Source: Cloacimonetes bacterium TCS62 (GTDB lineage Bacteria; Cloacimonadota; Cloacimonadia; Cloacimonadales; TCS61). Taken from it: a DNA stretch of 27,983 nt. The stretch is from assembly GCA_001577185.1 (NCBI GenBank), contig LSCM01000002.1:1-27983 (forward strand). The letters run 5' to 3'. The notes beneath the pieces are model-generated. The model was not told the DNA's origin, made no database searches, and was given only the letters and a program-made list of their open reading frames with translations. A program made the translations under genes and the position numbers. Shown here one piece after another: positions 25,308 through 27,983 of the stretch; the first letter of the stretch is position 1; each line of letters opens with the position of its first letter.

Positions 25308-26284
25308 AGAATATTGAAATTTTAGATACGTTATCAGAAACTAGAGGTAAAATCGAAAAGGAGATCAAGAAAGTTATTATTGGGCAAGATGAAATAGTGG
25401 AACAGGTTTTGATTGCACTATTTGCTGATGGTCATTGTCTCATCGAAGGAGTTCCCGGATTAGCTAAAACATTAATGATATCAGCTTTGGCCAAAATACT
25501 CAACATGAAATTCAGTAGAATTCAATTTACACCTGATCTAATGCCTTCTGATATTACCGGGACTGATATTTTGGCAGAAAACAAGGCAGATGGTAAAAGA
25601 TACTTCGAATATATAAAAGGTCCTGTCTTTTCCAATATAATTTTAGCTGATGAGATCAATCGTACACCACCTAAAACTCAAGCAGCTTTGCTGCAAGCTA
25701 TGCAAGAAAGAGAGGTGACTGCAGGGAATAATACCTATAAATTGGATAAACCATTCTTGGTTTTAGCTACACAAAATCCAATTGAACAAGAGGGAACTTA
25801 TCCACTACCAGAAGCTCAATTAGATAGATTTATGTTTTACTTAAATATTAATTATCCCTCCCATGAGGAAGAGAAAGAAATAGTTAAGATAGATAAAAAA
25901 GCCTTTCATACATTACAACCTGTAATTGAGAAAAATTTAATTAATACTATACAAAAAACGATATCTGAAATACCGATAAGTGATCATGTGCTGGAGTTTG
26001 CTGTAAAACTTTCTAGAGCTACACGCCCTCAAGATCCACAATCCCCAGAATTTATAAAAAAATGGGTCAACTGGGGAGCTGGACCGCGAGCATCACAATT
26101 TCTTGCTATTGCTGCTAAAACTCGTGCTGCTCTTAATGGTAATCTTACACCTTCTATTGAAGATGTGAAGAAAGTAGCTGTGATCGTGTTACAGCATCGC
26201 ATTATTGTTTCTTTTGCAGCTGAAACGGAGGGATTATCTTCTAAAAATATCATTGACAAACTTATATCAATATTAAATAAATAA
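25304..26284 (+). CDS. MoxR-family AAA+ ATPase
   Basis: This 326-residue ATPase has Walker A GVPGLAKT (49-56), the pre-sensor FSRIQFTPDLMPSDITGTDI, Walker B NIILADEINRTPPKTQ and sensor 1 LATQNPIEQEGTYPLPEAQLDRF. The C-terminal lid has the arginine-bearing RATRP and GASPR-like GAGPRASQ motif. MoxR proteins act as chaperones for metalloenzyme maturation or surface complexes, usually with DUF58 and VWA partners (Bat-type operons). None of those follows; the next gene is a MarR regulator. The start overlaps the previous gene by 4 nt, so it closes this operon. The ribosome binding site is GAGGTAAT. Confidence 0.93.
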   Translation: MKNIEILDTLSETRGKIEKEIKKVIIGQDEIVEQVLIALFADGHCLIEGVPGLAKTLMISALAKILNMKFSRIQFTPDLMPSDITGTDILAENKADGKRYFEYIKGPVFSNIILADEINRTPPKTQAALLQAMQEREVTAGNNTYKLDKPFLVLATQNPIEQEGTYPLPEAQLDRFMFYLNINYPSHEEEKEIVKIDKKAFHTLQPVIEKNLINTIQKTISEIPISDHVLEFAVKLSRATRPQDPQSPEFIKKWVNWGAGPRASQFLAIAAKTRAALNGNLTPSIEDVKKVAVIVLQHRIIVSFAAETEGLSSKNIIDKLISILNK

Positions 26285-26289
26285 AATAT

Positions 26290-26317
26290 TTGCTATATCT
26301 CAAAATTTTAATATATT
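26290..26317 (+). promoter_or_regulatory. Putative promoter of the MarR-OsmC-thioredoxin operon
   Basis: TTGCTA at 26290-26295, a 16-nt spacer and TATATT at 26312-26317 resemble a sigma-70 promoter in the 59-nt gap after the MoxR gene. AATATATT near 26310-26317 is also palindrome-like and could be part of an operator. Confidence 0.4.
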
Positions 26318-26343
26318 TTAGTTAATTAAATCAAGGAGTCAAT

Positions 26344-26799
26344 ATGAAAAATATCAAAGAGAAATACGCAGATTTAAGCTCAAAGATTTATAAAATGTGC
26401 AATAGAAAGCAACTCATAAGGAGACGATGTCTGAATTTAGGCAAAATGGAATGTAAAATGTTAGATTTCCTTCATTCTGTAGATAAGCCAATTTGCATGA
26501 ATGAATTATCTAAAGAAATGGAAGTTTCAAATAGCAGAATCACCCGCATTATTGATGCGTTAGTTGCAAAAGAATATGTTTATAGATTTCCTTCTAAAGA
26601 AGATAGAAGAAGCTGGCTGGTTAATATTACAGATAGCGGTAGAGAAATGCATGAAATTGTAAGTAAAGATTTTTTAGATCTGCAAGCAAAACTGATCGCA
26701 TCATTACCTGAACATAAAATAGAATCAATTCTAGAAGATTTAAATATTTATGTAAATGCGTATTTAAAAGCTATTAATGAGAGGGATAATGAGCAGTAA
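26344..26799 (+). CDS. MarR-family regulator with an N-terminal cysteine cluster
   Basis: This 151-residue winged-helix regulator has CMNELSKEMEVSNSRITRII as helix-turn-helix (about 51-70) and the wing RFPSKEDRRSWLVNITDSGREM. C19, C29, C37 and C51 all fall in the first 51 residues, with none later. Redox-sensing OhrR proteins use an N-terminal Cys to sense peroxides, but four are more than usual. A thiol switch or metal/Fe-S binding is possible. It overlaps an OsmC-like gene, which supports peroxide or electrophile sensing. The ribosome binding site is AAGGAG. Likely autoregulation is inferred only. Confidence 0.9.
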   Translation: MKNIKEKYADLSSKIYKMCNRKQLIRRRCLNLGKMECKMLDFLHSVDKPICMNELSKEMEVSNSRITRIIDALVAKEYVYRFPSKEDRRSWLVNITDSGREMHEIVSKDFLDLQAKLIASLPEHKIESILEDLNIYVNAYLKAINERDNEQ

Positions 26800-27214
26800 A
26801 ACAGAAGTAAAATGGCTGGGTGATATGGCTTTTGATGTTGAATTGAACAATCATCATTTCACCATCGATGCTGACGAAAAAGTTGGAGGGCAAGATCAAG
26901 GACCACGTCCCAAAGGTCTTTTACTGAGTGGACTAGCTGGTTGTACAGGTATGGATGTAGTCTCTATTCTTAAAAAAATGAAAGTAAAGGATTACAAATT
27001 TACGATTGAAGTAGAGGGAAAATTAAAAAAGGAATTCCCAAAACCATATGAAAAAATTGTAACTCAATTTAATTTCAAAGGAAAAAATTTACCTAAGGAA
27101 AAGATCAAGAAAGCAGTAAAATTATCTGAGGAAAGATATTGTGGTGTTTCCGATATGCTTAAGAAAGCTGCTGAAATGAAAATCGAAATTAATATTAATG
27201 GAGAAAGAATATGA
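26789..27214 (+). CDS. OsmC/Ohr-family peroxiredoxin-like protein
   Basis: This 141-residue OsmC-fold protein has both conserved thiols, C52 in GLAGCTGMD and C118 in ERYCGVSDML, which reduce organic hydroperoxides in the family. The ATG at 26789 follows GAGAGGG; an earlier in-frame ATG at 26777 would remove that spacing. It overlaps the MarR stop by 11 nt and the next start by 4 nt. Members of the YhfA-like branch share the RPKGLLLSGLAGCTGMDVVSI segment. The exact substrate is unknown. Context suggests the MarR protein controls it. Confidence 0.92.
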   Translation: MSSKTEVKWLGDMAFDVELNNHHFTIDADEKVGGQDQGPRPKGLLLSGLAGCTGMDVVSILKKMKVKDYKFTIEVEGKLKKEFPKPYEKIVTQFNFKGKNLPKEKIKKAVKLSEERYCGVSDMLKKAAEMKIEININGERI

Positions 27215-27684
27215 AAAAATTTGCAGTCGTACTTATAGTAACAATTGTGTCATTCTCAGTTGCATGTGGTCAAGATGAGGCTGTAAATAAAGAAAAGAAT
27301 TCCCCAATAAATTGGTTAATCAATCTTGAAGAAGCTCAAGAGATAGCTGAGACCGAAAATAAGCATGTATTTATCCACTTTACTGGCTCTGACTGGTGTG
27401 GATGGTGTATGAAGCTTAAAGATGAAATATATTCAAAACAACCTTTCATAGATTATGTCTCAGAAAATCTTGTTATGGTAAAGATAGATTTTCCCAAAAA
27501 GATCAAGCAGTCTGAGGAGATAAAACAATACAATAGATCATTAGCTCAGAAATATCAAATTCGGGGATTTCCTACTGTACTACTATTAAATCCAAATGGG
27601 GAAATCATTGGTAAAACTGGTTACCAAAGAGGTGGTTCAGAGAAATATGTTGAACATTTAAAAGAATTCATAAACAAGGAGTAG
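27211..27684 (+). CDS. Exported thioredoxin-fold protein
   Basis: This 157-residue protein starts with a signal peptide (MKKFAVVLIVTIVSFSVAC). The FSVAC-GQ end may be a lipoprotein site, though position -3 is Ser rather than Leu, so processing is uncertain. The domain has FIHFTGSDWCGWCMKLKDE with the active CGWC at C63-C66, followed by IRGFPTVLLLNPNGEII with the cis-Pro loop. It resembles DUF255/thioredoxin_7-type periplasmic proteins and likely reduces or isomerises disulfides. It overlaps the OsmC-like gene by 4 nt, forming a redox operon with it and the MarR regulator. Confidence 0.9.
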   Translation: MKKFAVVLIVTIVSFSVACGQDEAVNKEKNSPINWLINLEEAQEIAETENKHVFIHFTGSDWCGWCMKLKDEIYSKQPFIDYVSENLVMVKIDFPKKIKQSEEIKQYNRSLAQKYQIRGFPTVLLLNPNGEIIGKTGYQRGGSEKYVEHLKEFINKE

Positions 27685-27687
27685 TAA

Positions 27688-27983
27688 ATGAGAAAGTTCT
27701 TTATTTTAGCAGTACTCACCATTAGTATTTGTTTGATAGCTATACCTGTAGAAGAGATGGAAAAAGTTGAGAATTTCAGAGTTAACAATCAATATGAACT
27801 TGAACTTGATGAATTACAGAAACTCAGTAGTGAATATCCGGATGATTTTGAACTTTATTGGAGAATGGCTAGAGCTAATTTTGATCTAGCAGATCAAAGT
27901 GAGGAAGAGGAGACGCAGAAAAAATTTTTCTATTCCGGATTTGAAGCAGCTAAAATTGCTCTTAAATTAAATCCTGAATCTGC
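27688..27983 (+). CDS. Exported helical-repeat-like protein, truncated by window end
   Basis: An open frame starts at ATG 27688, 3 nt after the thioredoxin stop, preceded by AAGGAG. It runs off the end after 98 complete codons. The N-terminus MRKFFILAVLTISICLIAIP is a signal peptide. The following region (LYWRMARANFDLADQSEEEE, FEAAKIALKLNPES) has the spacing of TPR-like helices, a pattern common in FCB periplasmic proteins. The family is not identifiable from the visible part. It is probably the fourth gene of the MarR operon. Confidence 0.75.
   Translation, partial: MRKFFILAVLTISICLIAIPVEEMEKVENFRVNNQYELELDELQKLSSEYPDDFELYWRMARANFDLADQSEEEETQKKFFYSGFEAAKIALKLNPES

Overview
This is a contiguous piece of an AT-rich bacterial chromosome, most likely from the FCB superphylum and probably Candidatus Cloacimonadota or a close relative. 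Three things point there. A secreted protein ends in the FlgD-like/type-IX-style sorting domain with the NYPNPFNPETTI signature. A 31-residue Lys/Arg-rich bS22/COX24-like protein resembles those annotated in Bacteroidota. An operon encodes archaeal-type ether-lipid enzymes, which have been reported for FCB bacteria including Cloacimonadota. The phylum is an inference; the partial 23S rRNA at the left edge would settle it.

Layout. (1) 1-1813: the 3' part of a 23S rRNA gene, then 5S rRNA, ending in a terminator-like stem. (2) 1852-5652, minus strand: a SNF2/SWI2 helicase followed by a YigZ/IMPACT protein, facing the rRNA operon. (3) 5824-8901, plus strand: a large TonB-dependent outer-membrane receptor ending at a strong terminator. 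(4) 8983-9174: a gene-free symmetric array of four hairpins inside a 10-bp inverted repeat, which looks like a REP/MITE-type element. (5) 9176-10565, minus strand: a secreted OB-fold protein with a sorting domain, and a small membrane-anchored protein. (6) 10726-17202, plus strand: rho, a U32/TrhP-like protein, a TPR+SPOR protein, mutS and a DUF523 protein, tightly packed. (7) 17306-17713, minus strand: an HU-family protein and the tiny basic ribosomal-type protein, with a terminator. (8) 17977-26284, plus strand: a ten-gene run. It comprises a WbpB/WlbA-like sugar dehydrogenase, a prenyl diphosphate synthase, a UbiA-family prenyltransferase, a GGGP synthase, a CpsB-like PHP phosphatase, an NAD-dependent epimerase, a methyltransferase-like protein, a two-helix membrane protein, an AglD/UPF0104-type membrane protein and a MoxR ATPase. 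(9) 26344-27983, plus strand: a Cys-rich MarR regulator, an OsmC-like peroxiredoxin, an exported thioredoxin, and the start of another exported protein cut by the window edge.

The most interesting part is region 8. Three adjacent genes (19030-21492) match three consecutive steps of archaeal membrane-lipid synthesis: GGPP synthase, GGGP synthase (first ether bond to glycerol-1-phosphate) and DGGGP synthase (second ether bond). They are separated by only 1-2 nt and continue without a break into polysaccharide/lipid-carrier-type genes. A bacterium with this set could in principle make archaeol-type phospholipid precursors. No glycerol-1-phosphate dehydrogenase, CDP-archaeol synthase or geranylgeranyl reductase is visible here, so the pathway is incomplete within the window. 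Recurrent TTGAC(A/T) boxes 58-69 nt upstream of six leading start codons look like the -35 elements of the main promoters.
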